From assembly GCF_000265525.1 (NCBI RefSeq), contig NC_018015.1:656322-720321 (forward strand): a DNA stretch of 64,000 nt, in the 5' to 3' direction. Positions 16,629 to 23,919 of this stretch are shown in pieces. Position 1 is the stretch's first letter, and each line of letters opens with the position of its first letter. The position numbers and the translations under genes were made by a program. Under the pieces are notes generated by a model. It saw only the letters and a list, made by a program, of their open reading frames with translations, did no database searches and had not been told where the DNA came from. The stretch is from Thermococcus cleftensis (lineage in GTDB: Archaea; Methanobacteriota_B; Thermococci; Thermococcales; Thermococcaceae).

Positions 16629-17210
16629 ATGAAAAAGGTTGCTGCAATCTTGGTGTTGCTATTCCTGACTACGATGCTGAACCCGGTTGCCGCTTCCAGC
16701 AGCAAGGGAGACGCCAACTACTGGCACCCCTACCCCTGGAACGTTGTCCCGGGGGACATCGTCATCGGCCACAACCCCAACAGCGACATCTTCATACCCG
16801 GATACTGGACCCACACGGGAATGATAGCCTACTACGACAGCTACTACGGTGAGTGGGTCGTCATAGAAGCCTGGGAGTCCGGGATAAGACTGGTCCTTCT
16901 CTCTGACTTCCTCAGCAGGTACGACACCGTCGCGGTTCTTCGCGTCGCCACCAGCGACTACGTGAGGCAGAACGCTGTTTACTTCGCCTACCAGCAGCTT
17001 GGCAAGCCCTACGACTGGGGCTGGTACACCAAGCAGGTCTACGGTGACTCCTACTACTGCTCCGAGCTCGTCTGGGCAGCATACATAGCCGCCGGCGGTC
17101 CGGACATAGACGCCAACCCCGGCTGGACCCTGACATATCTCAACGGTGTGGCCCCCCAGGAGGTTTATGATGACGGGGATACTTATGTTATCTATTACCA
17201 CTCAATCTAA
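16629..17210 (+). CDS. Secreted YiiX/YebB-like permuted papain-fold cysteine hydrolase (copy 1)
   Basis: A 193-residue exported protein with signal peptide MKKVAAILVLLFLTTMLNPVAA. The domain has a catalytic-type His62 in PGYWTHTGM and Cys144 in YYCSELVW, in the order His then Cys, as in permuted NlpC/P60-related enzymes of the YiiX/C92 group. Substrates of such archaeal enzymes are unknown; there is no peptidoglycan in this lineage. A paralogue follows directly. GGGGGTG precedes the ATG at 16629; an in-frame codon nine bases earlier is less well spaced. Confidence 0.8.
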   Translation: MKKVAAILVLLFLTTMLNPVAASSSKGDANYWHPYPWNVVPGDIVIGHNPNSDIFIPGYWTHTGMIAYYDSYYGEWVVIEAWESGIRLVLLSDFLSRYDTVAVLRVATSDYVRQNAVYFAYQQLGKPYDWGWYTKQVYGDSYYCSELVWAAYIAAGGPDIDANPGWTLTYLNGVAPQEVYDDGDTYVIYYHSI

Positions 17211-17221
17211 ACCCACCCCTC

Positions 17222-17234
17222 GTTTCTATTTTTT
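17222..17234 (+). terminator. T-tract after YiiX-like copy 1
   Basis: TTTCTATTTTTT directly after the stop, before an independent box A for copy 2. Confidence 0.45.
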
Positions 17235-17255
17235 CCGACCGCGCCCCATGGGACA

Positions 17256-17273
17256 TAATAAAGCTTATTAACC
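17256..17273 (+). promoter_or_regulatory. Box A promoter of the second YiiX-like gene
   Basis: ATAATAAAGCTTATTAACC, a near-palindromic TATA region about 50-68 bases before the ATG at 17324. Confidence 0.4.
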
Positions 17274-17291
17274 TCCGAGCATACCCCATTT

Positions 17292-17309
17292 CTGCCCGAT
17301 TGAGGGCAG
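17292..17309 (+). promoter_or_regulatory. Hairpin immediately before the ribosome binding site
   Basis: CTGCCC-GATTGA-GGGCAG is a perfect 6-bp inverted repeat with a 6-base loop. GGAGGTG begins directly after the 3' arm, so the hairpin abuts the ribosome binding site of copy 2. Confidence 0.4.
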
Positions 17310-17323
17310 GGAGGTGTGATGAA

Positions 17324-17938
17324 ATGAGGAAGCTTGGAATAATAGCAGTGGTGTTCCTCCTTCTCGGCGCCACCGTCCCAGGTGCCAGCGCCGGAGACCT
17401 GCTCAACTACATCTGGGACACCAGGACTTACCAGCACCCGTACCCGACCGACGTTCAGCCGGGTGACCTCGTCTACGGCCACAGCCCGGACCTCTTTAAC
17501 GCCATAATCCCCGGCTACTGGATACACGTTGCCATCGTCGCCTGGTACAACGAGAGCATCAACGACTGGATGGTCATAGAGGCCAAGATAGGCAAGGGCG
17601 TCATCATCAGCCCGCTCAGCGAGTTCCTCAGCAGGTACGACGTCGTGGCACTCCAGAGGGTCATGGTCGACGACGCCACCAAGCAGAGGGCCATTCAGTT
17701 CGCCTACCAGCAGCTCGGCAAGCCCTACAACTATGACTACATAAGCAAGCCGGACGTCTACGACGACAAGTACTACTGCTCCCAGCTCGTCTGGGCCGCC
17801 TACCTCGTCGCCAGCGGCTTCACCGTGAACCTCGACGAGAACGACGGCGCCTGGAGCTGGACCTACTTCTACTCCGTCGCCCCGCAGGAGGTCTACGACG
17901 ACCCGATGACCTACACCATCTACAAGCACGAGGCCTGA
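17324..17938 (+). CDS. Secreted YiiX/YebB-like permuted papain-fold cysteine hydrolase (copy 2)
   Basis: A 204-residue paralogue of the preceding gene. It has signal peptide MRKLGIIAVVFLLLGATVPGASA, His68 in PGYWIHVAI and Cys152 in YYCSQLVW. The residue after Cys-Ser is Gln here and Glu in copy 1. Both share GDLVYGH/GDIVIGH, FLSRYD and FAYQQLGKPY blocks. The frame is open upstream to 17300, but GGAGGTG is spaced for the ATG at 17324. It has its own promoter and is followed by a T-rich stretch. Confidence 0.8.
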   Translation: MRKLGIIAVVFLLLGATVPGASAGDLLNYIWDTRTYQHPYPTDVQPGDLVYGHSPDLFNAIIPGYWIHVAIVAWYNESINDWMVIEAKIGKGVIISPLSEFLSRYDVVALQRVMVDDATKQRAIQFAYQQLGKPYNYDYISKPDVYDDKYYCSQLVWAAYLVASGFTVNLDENDGAWSWTYFYSVAPQEVYDDPMTYTIYKHEA

Positions 17939-17941
17939 ACC

Positions 17942-17957
17942 TCTCTTCTCCCTTTTT
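17942..17957 (+). terminator. T-rich terminator after YiiX-like copy 2
   Basis: CTCTTCTCCCTTTTTCC a few bases after the stop, before a new box A-like region. Confidence 0.4.
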
Positions 17958-18033
17958 CCATAGCCTAACAAAACCCTTTTATACGATCCTTCCCAAACGA
18001 TACCTTGAAGTTCGATGCATCGGGGTGACATGT

Positions 18034-18372
18034 ATGGGGGACATCATCGTAACAACCACCGAGAGCCTGCCGGGATACAGAGTAGTTGAGGTCAAGGGGC
18101 TCGCGAGGGGTGGGATAGTCAGGGCCACTCACGTGGGAAGGGACATAATGGCATTTCTCAAGAACCTCAAGGGCGGCGAGGTTCAGGAGTACACCCAGAT
18201 GCTTGCCGAGGCAAGAGAAGAAGCCCTGAGGAGAATGAAGCTCCACGCGGAGGAGATGGGCGCAAACGCGGTCATAGGTGTTCGTTTCATGACCTCAGCG
18301 GTGGCATCGGGCATGGCAGAGATATACGCCTACGGCACGGCCGTCGTGGTGAAAAAAGTCGGGGAGGAGTAG
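18034..18372 (+). CDS. YbjQ/UPF0145 family protein
   Basis: A 112-residue protein of the YbjQ (DUF74) family, recognisable from VKGLARGGIVRATHVGRDIMA and ANAVIGVRFMTS. The family forms beta-sandwich pentamers; a heavy-metal-binding role has been proposed but not proven. GGGGTGA precedes the ATG at 18034. It is the first gene of a compact set with the membrane protease-like gene (2-base gap), PadR regulator and SdpI-like gene. Confidence 0.85.
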   Translation: MGDIIVTTTESLPGYRVVEVKGLARGGIVRATHVGRDIMAFLKNLKGGEVQEYTQMLAEAREEALRRMKLHAEEMGANAVIGVRFMTSAVASGMAEIYAYGTAVVVKKVGEE

Positions 18373-18374
18373 GT

Positions 18375-19079
18375 ATGTACCTCCTGCCATTCCCCGTACT
18401 CGGGGCCCTTCTAGCGTGGGCGACGCTTTACTTTCTCGGCTTTGAAAGGCAGAGGTGGGGCGAGTTCCTCCTCGGCCTGGCGGCGTTCTTCATGGCAATG
18501 ATAGTCCAGAACCCCGTCCAGCAGCTGTCCCTTTTCGGAATGGGGATAACCTCCAACGAGGACGTGGTCGCGAGGGGACTGGCCTTTACCGTCGGCGTCT
18601 CTCTGTGGCTCGGCCTCGTGGCTGGGACGGTGCAGGAAGGCGTGAAGTACCTCCTGGTCAAGGGAAAGGACATAGGGACAGGTCTCTTCCTCGGACTGGG
18701 CTTTGGGGTAACCGAGGCGTTCGTAATAGCCGGTGCCGCACTGGCGGGCTCAATGGCGGTTGGAACTCCCCTAGAAGTGCCTCTCATCAGCGCTCTCCTA
18801 TCGATGGTCGAGCGCTACCTCGTCGTCCTGTTCCACGTCGGGACCGCAGCGTATCTCGCCCACGCGTACGCGGAAGGCTACGGAAGAGAAGCCCTAATCG
18901 CGGTGATCGGCCTCCACGCGGTCGTCGATTCCCTGGCCGCCTACTACCATCTCACGAAAAGCGAGCCTGCAATGTACGCCACCGAGCTGATAACGGCCCT
19001 GGCCGCGCTCTGGCTGCTCAGAAGGGTGGTTCCTAAGGCGAGGGCCGAGCTTCCAAGGGAGGAAGAGGTGCTGTGGTGA
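18375..19079 (+). CDS. YhfC/PrsW-like integral membrane protein, possible intramembrane metalloprotease
   Basis: A 234-residue protein with about seven membrane segments. Conserved polar residues sit inside or next to helices: QEGVKYLL (near 95), GFGVTEAF, LFHVGTAAYLAH and GLHAVVDSLA. Glu/His/Asp placed in this way resembles the YhfC/PrsW branch of the CPBP glutamic-type intramembrane protease superfamily. That is a pattern-based assignment; the substrate is unknown. It is sandwiched between YbjQ and a PadR regulator in one operon and overlaps the latter by about four bases. Confidence 0.7.
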   Translation: MYLLPFPVLGALLAWATLYFLGFERQRWGEFLLGLAAFFMAMIVQNPVQQLSLFGMGITSNEDVVARGLAFTVGVSLWLGLVAGTVQEGVKYLLVKGKDIGTGLFLGLGFGVTEAFVIAGAALAGSMAVGTPLEVPLISALLSMVERYLVVLFHVGTAAYLAHAYAEGYGREALIAVIGLHAVVDSLAAYYHLTKSEPAMYATELITALAALWLLRRVVPKARAELPREEEVLW

Positions 19080-19444
19080 GAAAAGTGCTGGCGGGCAAAA
19101 AAGAGAAGGCCCTCAAAAAGCTGAGAAAAGACCTCCGCTCCGGCCTCTACTCATACATGGTGCTCCTGCTCCTAGAGAGGGAAGAACTCCACGGCTATGC
19201 GATAAGGAAGAGGCTCGAGGAGCTGAGCGGGGGAAGGATAGTCCCCAGCGAGGGGGCCCTGTACGATATACTCAAGAGCCTCAGGAAGCTGGGCCTCGTT
19301 CAGGACTCCTGGGCGGAGGTTGGGGGAAGGCCGAGGAAGTACTACTCCCTAACCAAACTTGGAAAGGAAGTGCTCGAAGAGATGAAGGCGGAGGTTAGGA
19401 CCATAACCGAAACCCTGGAAAGAATGGGGGTGGAAAAAGAATGA
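19076..19444 (+). CDS. PadR-family transcriptional regulator
   Basis: A 122-residue winged-helix regulator. The PadR signature is clear in LRSGLYSYMVLLLLEREELHGYAIRKRL (in parts), IVPSEGALYDILKSL and GRPRKYYSLTKLGKEVLEEM, followed by a short dimerising helix. GTG codons at 19073 and 19076 are both possible; 19076 gives the usual GTGA overlap with the upstream stop. Its stop overlaps the next ATG. PadR proteins commonly repress adjacent membrane or efflux genes, so it probably controls this operon. Confidence 0.87.
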   Translation: MRKVLAGKKEKALKKLRKDLRSGLYSYMVLLLLEREELHGYAIRKRLEELSGGRIVPSEGALYDILKSLRKLGLVQDSWAEVGGRPRKYYSLTKLGKEVLEEMKAEVRTITETLERMGVEKE

Positions 19445-20229
19445 ACCCCGATGTCGCTTTCGGTCTTTTCATCTCGACCACAATGTTCGTCGCAGGGTTA
19501 TTGACATACCTTTATCGGAACAGACCCAACCACGCGATAGGCATCAGGATAGGTTACACTTACATCTCAGAGGAGGCGTGGAAGAAGGCCAACACCTTCG
19601 CGGGAAAGGCCCTCATGGGGCTCGGGCTTCTCCTTGGGGTGCTGAGCTTTACTGGAAACATAATTCTTCTGATGATGGCAATGATCATAGGGATTTCGCT
19701 AATAACCTGGAGGAGCTACGTCATAGCAAAGGAAACCGTTGAGCTTGAGGCCATCTCAATGCCAGCCGAGGGAGAGCCAAAACCCCTTGAAAGGATAGAG
19801 GTAAAGCCCTATCTGGCCATTCAGCTGGTTCTCATCTCCTCGTATCTAATATTACTCGCGGTTAGCTGGGACAGGATGCCTGAAATTATAGCGATCCACT
19901 TTAATGTCCAAGGGATTGCCGACCGCTTCGAACCGAAGTCCATCGGGGCGTTTCTGATACCGGTGGGTGGAGCAGTATTCATTCTCGGACTGACGTACTT
20001 GGGAAGGGACCCAGTGGCCTTAAGGATTCCCAAGGGCAACGCCAGGATCGCGAGAATAATCCTGGAACTCCTGACGATGCTCCAGTTCCTCCTGTGGGGG
20101 GCCTTCACGTATTCAATCCTCTACAATGCCTACTCGTACAGTTCCCCAACCTTCCTAGATGCAATGGTCATTGGGAGCATGGGGATTATCGTCGTCGAGA
20201 CCATCAGGCTCGTGAAGGCGATGAGATGA
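19441..20229 (+). CDS. SdpI/DUF1648-like membrane protein
   Basis: A 262-residue protein with about seven membrane segments. NHAIGIRIGYTYISEEAWKKAN (residues about 30-51) is the typical cytosolic loop of SdpI-like proteins, and MPEIIAIHFNVQGIADRF matches the DUF1648 signature (P..vp.HfN..G..D.w). In Bacillus, SdpI confers immunity to the SdpC toxin; in archaea the role is unknown. It is coupled (ATGA) to the PadR gene, an association also common in other genomes. Confidence 0.82.
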   Translation: MNPDVAFGLFISTTMFVAGLLTYLYRNRPNHAIGIRIGYTYISEEAWKKANTFAGKALMGLGLLLGVLSFTGNIILLMMAMIIGISLITWRSYVIAKETVELEAISMPAEGEPKPLERIEVKPYLAIQLVLISSYLILLAVSWDRMPEIIAIHFNVQGIADRFEPKSIGAFLIPVGGAVFILGLTYLGRDPVALRIPKGNARIARIILELLTMLQFLLWGAFTYSILYNAYSYSSPTFLDAMVIGSMGIIVVETIRLVKAMR

Positions 20230-20300
20230 GCGCGTATGAAGTCCTGAGAACCCTCAAGAGCCTCTTTATTGAAGCTTTCCCCATAATCGCCGACATCTGA
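20226..20300 (+). CDS. Possible 24-codon micro-ORF at the end of the SdpI operon
   Basis: The ATG overlaps the stop of the SdpI-like gene (ATGA) and opens 24 codons (MSAYEVLRTLKSLFIEAFPI...). This is the coupling geometry used by every junction in the operon. It could be a real microprotein or the stub of a deleted longer gene. No homologue is known to me. Confidence 0.3.
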   Translation: MSAYEVLRTLKSLFIEAFPIIADI

Positions 20301-20440
20301 ACATTCGGGGCCTGGACGGGCCAGAAATATGATTCGGGATAGTTACATTTTTCTTTGAAAGCCTCGTCGTTCACGGCGGGAAGGAGGTCAGACTAGTCTC
20401 TTCAACGCCTGCAAGTGAGGTCACTACTTGGACAATTCCG

Positions 20441-20457
20441 ATAGATTTAAATAATTT
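20441..20457 (+). promoter_or_regulatory. Box A promoter of the methyltransferase gene
   Basis: ATAGATTTAAATAATTT lies about 27-43 bases before the ATG at 20484. The 140 bases before it hold no ORF; a GACTAGTC palindrome occurs near 20391. Confidence 0.45.
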
Positions 20458-20483
20458 CATGCATTATTCCCGGGGGTGATGCT

Positions 20484-21278
20484 ATGTCCCTTGAAGAGTT
20501 GTACCGCTACGCGAGGGGGTACATGGAGCCGGGCAATGAGGGAGCCAGGAAAAGGTTCAAGGACCTCACGGGGTTCTTCGAAGGGTTGGGGCTTCCTAAA
20601 GGCGGCAGTGTTCTAGATCTATGTGCCGGAACCGGCATAGCTGGAATCGCTGCGGCAAAGGCAACGAACGCCAAGAAGTTAACCCTCCTCGACGCCAGAG
20701 CCGAGGATTTGGAGAAGGTTCAGGAGTGGGTCGAACTTGCCGGCCTGGGCATCGCTCCGGCAAAGGTTCACGGGGACGTGAGGGAAGCGGCGAAACTTGT
20801 TGGGGAGCACGAGGTCGCGCTCCTCTTTGGCAACACCATGATACACTTCGATCCCTTCGATGCGGTTAAGATATTCGCCAACGTTACCTTAGCGCTTAGC
20901 GAGAACGGGGTTTTCCTTATTGAAGACACCGACAGGGTTTACAGGATACTCTATGGAACGGGCTACAAGGAGTTCTTCGTCGAGAGCAGGGGAGAGGATC
21001 ACACTTTGGCCTCAGTCCACGAGGGCTACGACGTAACTAGAGGCACCTTCAGGAGAACCTACTACCTGCTACCGGGCTTCAGAAAGGTCGGGAGCTTCGA
21101 CTTCCACCATTGGGATCTGGCGACGCAGCTGGCGATCGGAAGAATATTCTTTAGGGAAGCCAGGCTCATAAGGCCGGGGGAGCACGGGTTCGTGAGGGTA
21201 GGGGACGTTCTCTACTTCAGAGAGCCCAGGAGGGAGATAGCCAAACTCGTCCTGGAAGATTTCAACGGCCCGAGCTGA
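20484..21278 (+). CDS. SAM-dependent methyltransferase, class I
   Basis: A 264-residue soluble enzyme with SAM-binding motif I VLDLCAGTGIAGIAAAKA (about residue 43), an acidic residue after strand 2 (LLDARAEDLEKV) and motif IV-like ALLFGNTMIHFDPFD. The absence of NPPY/DPPY-type motifs suggests a small-molecule rather than a nucleic-acid substrate, but this is weak. GGGGGTGAT precedes the ATG. Its 3' end overlaps the convergent neighbour by 17 bases. Substrate unknown. Confidence 0.8.
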   Translation: MSLEELYRYARGYMEPGNEGARKRFKDLTGFFEGLGLPKGGSVLDLCAGTGIAGIAAAKATNAKKLTLLDARAEDLEKVQEWVELAGLGIAPAKVHGDVREAAKLVGEHEVALLFGNTMIHFDPFDAVKIFANVTLALSENGVFLIEDTDRVYRILYGTGYKEFFVESRGEDHTLASVHEGYDVTRGTFRRTYYLLPGFRKVGSFDFHHWDLATQLAIGRIFFREARLIRPGEHGFVRVGDVLYFREPRREIAKLVLEDFNGPS

Positions 21279-21648
21279 GGTCTATTCTTATTTCCTGGCT
21301 CACGTTCCCGTTTTTGACAACGAGGTAGTAGCCGTCGTCAGGAACGGTGATGTTTAGGTTCAACTTTGTGATGTTCTCCCACTTCATCACCACCCTACCC
21401 CCCTCGAGTCCCTCGAAGTAGCCGGAGTCGGAGACAACCACGTAGACGGAGAAGGGGTTATCAGCAGTTATCGTCCCGAGGACATGAGAATCGGCCGGCA
21501 AAAGCTCGGCCTGAAGCGAGTCCGCCCCAAAGTAACCCTCCTGATGGGAATAGTCCGAGAGAAACGCCTCGACATTGACTGCTAGCCCTATGACAAGGGC
21601 AGCGACGAGCAAAAGCGCAAGCATTAAGTGGCCCTTCATTCCAACCAT
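21262..21648 (-). CDS. Membrane-anchored or secreted small protein, unknown function
   Basis: About 128 residues with one N-terminal hydrophobic segment (MKGHLMLALLLVAALVIGLAV), which could be an anchor or an uncleaved signal, followed by a beta-rich extracellular domain. Two ATGs (21648 and 21639) are in frame; neither has a strong ribosome binding site. The upstream sequence has box A-like stretches at about 21650-21685, so a leaderless or short-leader message is likely. The stop lies inside the end of the convergent methyltransferase gene. No known family recognised. Confidence 0.55.
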   Translation of the reverse strand: MVGMKGHLMLALLLVAALVIGLAVNVEAFLSDYSHQEGYFGADSLQAELLPADSHVLGTITADNPFSVYVVVSDSGYFEGLEGGRVVMKWENITKLNLNITVPDDGYYLVVKNGNVSQEIRIDLSSGR

Positions 21649-21856
21649 CAGGCTTTTATACGGCTCTTTAACTTAAAATCTTTTCGAATATCCGGCCAAA
21701 TCTCCCTCAGCGACTTCAGCAGGGATTTTGTGGGAAAATCTCCAGCCTAATAACTGAATTACTGTAACGTCCACGAATATCAACAACAATTAACCCATTG
21801 AGTTCCAATCACAGCTGGGTATTATGCAAAGCTAAGAATAAAAAGCTGGAGGCACT

Positions 21857-22651
21857 TCAAAGGGAATACGTCTCGGGCCTTCTGTCCCTGAAAACGTCGT
21901 TCATGTCGTTGAGCCTCTTACTCCTGGCGAGTTCAAGGTCTACCTCAACGACGGCCACCTCCTCCTTATCCTCGCTCCCCATGGCAAGGACTTCGGCCTT
22001 CGGCGAGGCTATCGTGCTCTTCCCTATGAACCTAAGGCCCCTCTCCTCGCCGATTCTGTTGGCGGTTACAGTGTAAACCCTGTTCTCCAAAGCCCTAATC
22101 GGCATCGCCCTCGGGGCATAGGGCATGACAAGGTTGCTCGGGTGGGCGATTATCTCAGCACCCTTCAGGGCTAGCGTTCTGGCGCTCTCCGGGAAGAACC
22201 AGTCGAAGCATATCATCACGCCGACCTTGGCGATGCCTATGTTGAAGACGTGGAAGCCGAGGTTGCCGGGCTCGAAGAAGAGCTTCTCCCGGTAGAACAG
22301 GTGAACCTTGCGGTACTTCCCTATGTAGCCGCTCCCTATAGGGCCCGTTATCACGGCGGAGTTGTAAAGCCTTCCCTTCTCGTCCTTTTCAGCCGTTCCA
22401 GCAACTATGAAAACGCCGAGCTCCCTTGAAAGCTCCATCAGGAACTCGGTCGTCGGGCCATCGGGAATCTGGCCGGCGACCTCTTCAACCTCGCCCCTGC
22501 TCTCAAAGTTGTATCCTGTATCAAAGAGCTCCGGCAGAACTATGAGCTGGGCACCCTCACGGACGGCGGTTCTTATCAGCTCCTCGGCCTTCGAGTAGTT
22601 AATCTCGGGCTCGAGGAGAACCGGCTCCATCTGGACGTAGGCGATCTTCAT
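21857..22651 (-). CDS. Nitrilase-superfamily carbon-nitrogen hydrolase
   Basis: A 264-residue enzyme with the Glu-Lys-Cys triad: Glu41 in VLPELFDTGY, Lys in KYRKVHLF and Cys in MICFDWFFPES. It is close in length and motifs to the thermostable nitrilase described from Pyrococcus abyssi, which acts on small aliphatic nitriles; many relatives are instead amidases such as omega-amidase, so the physiological substrate is uncertain. GGTGGT precedes the ATG at 22651. Gene stands alone. Confidence 0.88.
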   Translation of the reverse strand: MKIAYVQMEPVLLEPEINYSKAEELIRTAVREGAQLIVLPELFDTGYNFESRGEVEEVAGQIPDGPTTEFLMELSRELGVFIVAGTAEKDEKGRLYNSAVITGPIGSGYIGKYRKVHLFYREKLFFEPGNLGFHVFNIGIAKVGVMICFDWFFPESARTLALKGAEIIAHPSNLVMPYAPRAMPIRALENRVYTVTANRIGEERGLRFIGKSTIASPKAEVLAMGSEDKEEVAVVEVDLELARSKRLNDMNDVFRDRRPETYSL

Positions 22652-23017
22652 GCTACCACCACACCCACATCGCCCGGAGAGTAGATAAGGTTAGCGGAAC
22701 GGATCTGGAATGACAAACGTAATTAGAAGAGGAAAAAATACAAAAAACCAGTTTAAAACAGCCTTTAAGTCTGATTGCGATACTAAACACAACGCATCTT
22801 AGAATTACAAGTGTGTTAAATGATAAACAACCTCCGAAAGACATCTAAGGGACAGAAAAATCTGGCCTCTGAAACCAGGCTCCTGCGGCCCGTTTTTGTC
22901 CCCACGGGAGCTCGACCACCCGTTTCGCCTTGCAAGGAGGGGAAACCCCGAACCACGGAAAAGCTTAAAAAGGAACCCCCGGAGCTAACCCCGGAGAGAA
23001 ACTCAGGGGTGATGATC
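22652..23017. other. 366-base intergenic region between the nitrilase and L41e genes
   Basis: Divergent spacer. It holds the nitrilase leader on the left and the L41e promoter on the right; the middle (22700-22950) is AT-rich to mixed with no convincing ORF. An ATGATAA...CTGA pair resembles a C/D-box guide RNA only weakly and is not annotated. Confidence 0.6.
22959..22973 (+). promoter_or_regulatory. Box A promoter of the L41e/phosphoesterase genes
   Basis: AAAAGCTTAAAAAGG lies about 45-58 bases before the ATG at 23018; transcription would start near 22998. Confidence 0.5.
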
Positions 23018-23131
23018 ATGAAGAGGCGCCCGAGGAAGTGGAAGAAGAAGGGAAGAATGAGGTGGAAGTGGATTAAGAAGAGGATCAGGCGCTTGAAGAG
23101 GCAGCGCAGGAAGGAGCGCGGACTCATCTGA
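23018..23131 (+). CDS. rpl41e: 50S ribosomal protein L41e
   Basis: A 37-residue extremely basic protein, [18 protein letters not shown] followed by [16 protein letters not shown]. The core [19 protein letters not shown] aligns with the eukaryotic eL41 core (MRAKWRKKRMRRLKRKRRK). The peptide is a single helix at the subunit interface in archaeal and eukaryotic ribosomes. GGGGTGATG precedes the ATG. A frame open to 22820 upstream is not used: it is outside the box A. Easily missed because of its size. Confidence 0.88.
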
Positions 23132-23168
23132 TGCCCTCCTTCTTTTCCACCATTTTCCTGGTGGTCTC

Positions 23169-23819
23169 ATGTACTCTTTTGACGAGTTCGAGAGGCTGAC
23201 CCTCGAGCTTGACACCGAGAGGGGGAGGACTCTTCTCGTAGCGGATCCCCACATAGGCTTTGAACTCTCCCGCGGGCTGAGGGTAAGGACGCGCTTCGAG
23301 GAGAGGCTGGCGGAGTTCATAGCCGAAAAGGACCCGGACCTCCTGATTCTCCTCGGAGACGTTAAAGAGCCGATAGGACTGAGCTTCACGGCCAAGAAGC
23401 TCCTCATGAGCTTCTTTTCGGAGTTGGGGGATATTCCAACGCTGATAACCAAGGGCAATCACGACGGCAGGATAGAGGAGGTGGCCAAAGAGTTCAGACA
23501 CGTTGAGGTGGTGGAACACGTCCTCATAGAAAAAGCGCTCTTTCTCCACGGCCACACGGGTCTCCCTGATGTCGAGTTCTCTGAAGCCTATCTCGGCCAC
23601 ATACACCCGGCTTACACCTTCAAAAGCGGGGGCGTTGCGAGAAAGGTCAAGGTCTTCGCTCGCTCGGGGAGGTTTCTCGTCCTGCCTACGGCCAATCCTT
23701 TCATCGAGGGCTTCGACGTGAGGGAGGGGATAAAGATGGTCCCCTTCCTGCGGAACTCCCGGGAAATCGAGCTTTTCCTGCCAGAGGGTCTTTACCTTGG
23801 TAAGGTTTCGCTGGAGTAG
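23169..23819 (+). CDS. Metallophosphoesterase (calcineurin-like)
   Basis: A 216-residue soluble enzyme with all dimetal motifs in order: ADPHIGF (D-x-H), LLGDVKEP (GD), KGNHDGR (GNHD), LHGHTG and LGHIHPAY (GHxH). Archaeal members of this type are phosphodiesterases or phosphatases; bacterial relatives are encoded beside Lhr-type helicases and act in nucleic-acid repair. Here the neighbour is L41e, 37 bases upstream. The substrate cannot be told. Confidence 0.88.
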   Translation: MYSFDEFERLTLELDTERGRTLLVADPHIGFELSRGLRVRTRFEERLAEFIAEKDPDLLILLGDVKEPIGLSFTAKKLLMSFFSELGDIPTLITKGNHDGRIEEVAKEFRHVEVVEHVLIEKALFLHGHTGLPDVEFSEAYLGHIHPAYTFKSGGVARKVKVFARSGRFLVLPTANPFIEGFDVREGIKMVPFLRNSREIELFLPEGLYLGKVSLE

Positions 23820-23853
23820 TAATCCATTCCCCATTTATGTCCAATTCGCGGGC

Positions 23854-23865
23854 AAAGTTTATAAC
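23854..23865 (+). promoter_or_regulatory. Box A promoter of the TrmB-like regulator gene
   Basis: AAAGTTTATAAC, followed directly by a perfect inverted repeat at 23869-23888. Confidence 0.55.
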
Positions 23866-23868
23866 AGA

Positions 23869-23888
23869 TATGAAGACAAACCTTCATA
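23869..23888 (+). promoter_or_regulatory. Perfect inverted repeat, probable operator
   Basis: TATGAAG-ACAAAC-CTTCATA: seven symmetric bases on each side of a 6-base spacer, three bases after the TATA box and over the predicted start of transcription. Occupancy would block RNA polymerase, so autorepression by the winged-helix protein encoded just downstream is likely. Confidence 0.55.
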
Positions 23889-23919
23889 GGTAAGAAGGCG
23901 GGAAGGCAAGGTGAGTGAG

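Noticed and set aside
17207-18031. 274-codon minus-strand open frame
   Set aside because: Antisense to YiiX-like copy 2 and low-complexity Val/Gly/Asp-rich; no ribosome binding site at the start.
22815-22885. Possible C/D-box guide RNA (ATGATAA ... CTGA)
   Set aside because: The C box deviates from RTGATGA, and no C'/D' pair with correct 12-nt guide spacing is visible.
22820-23131. 103-codon version of the L41e frame
   Set aside because: The extra 66 codons precede the box A and lack family similarity; only the last 37 codons match L41e.
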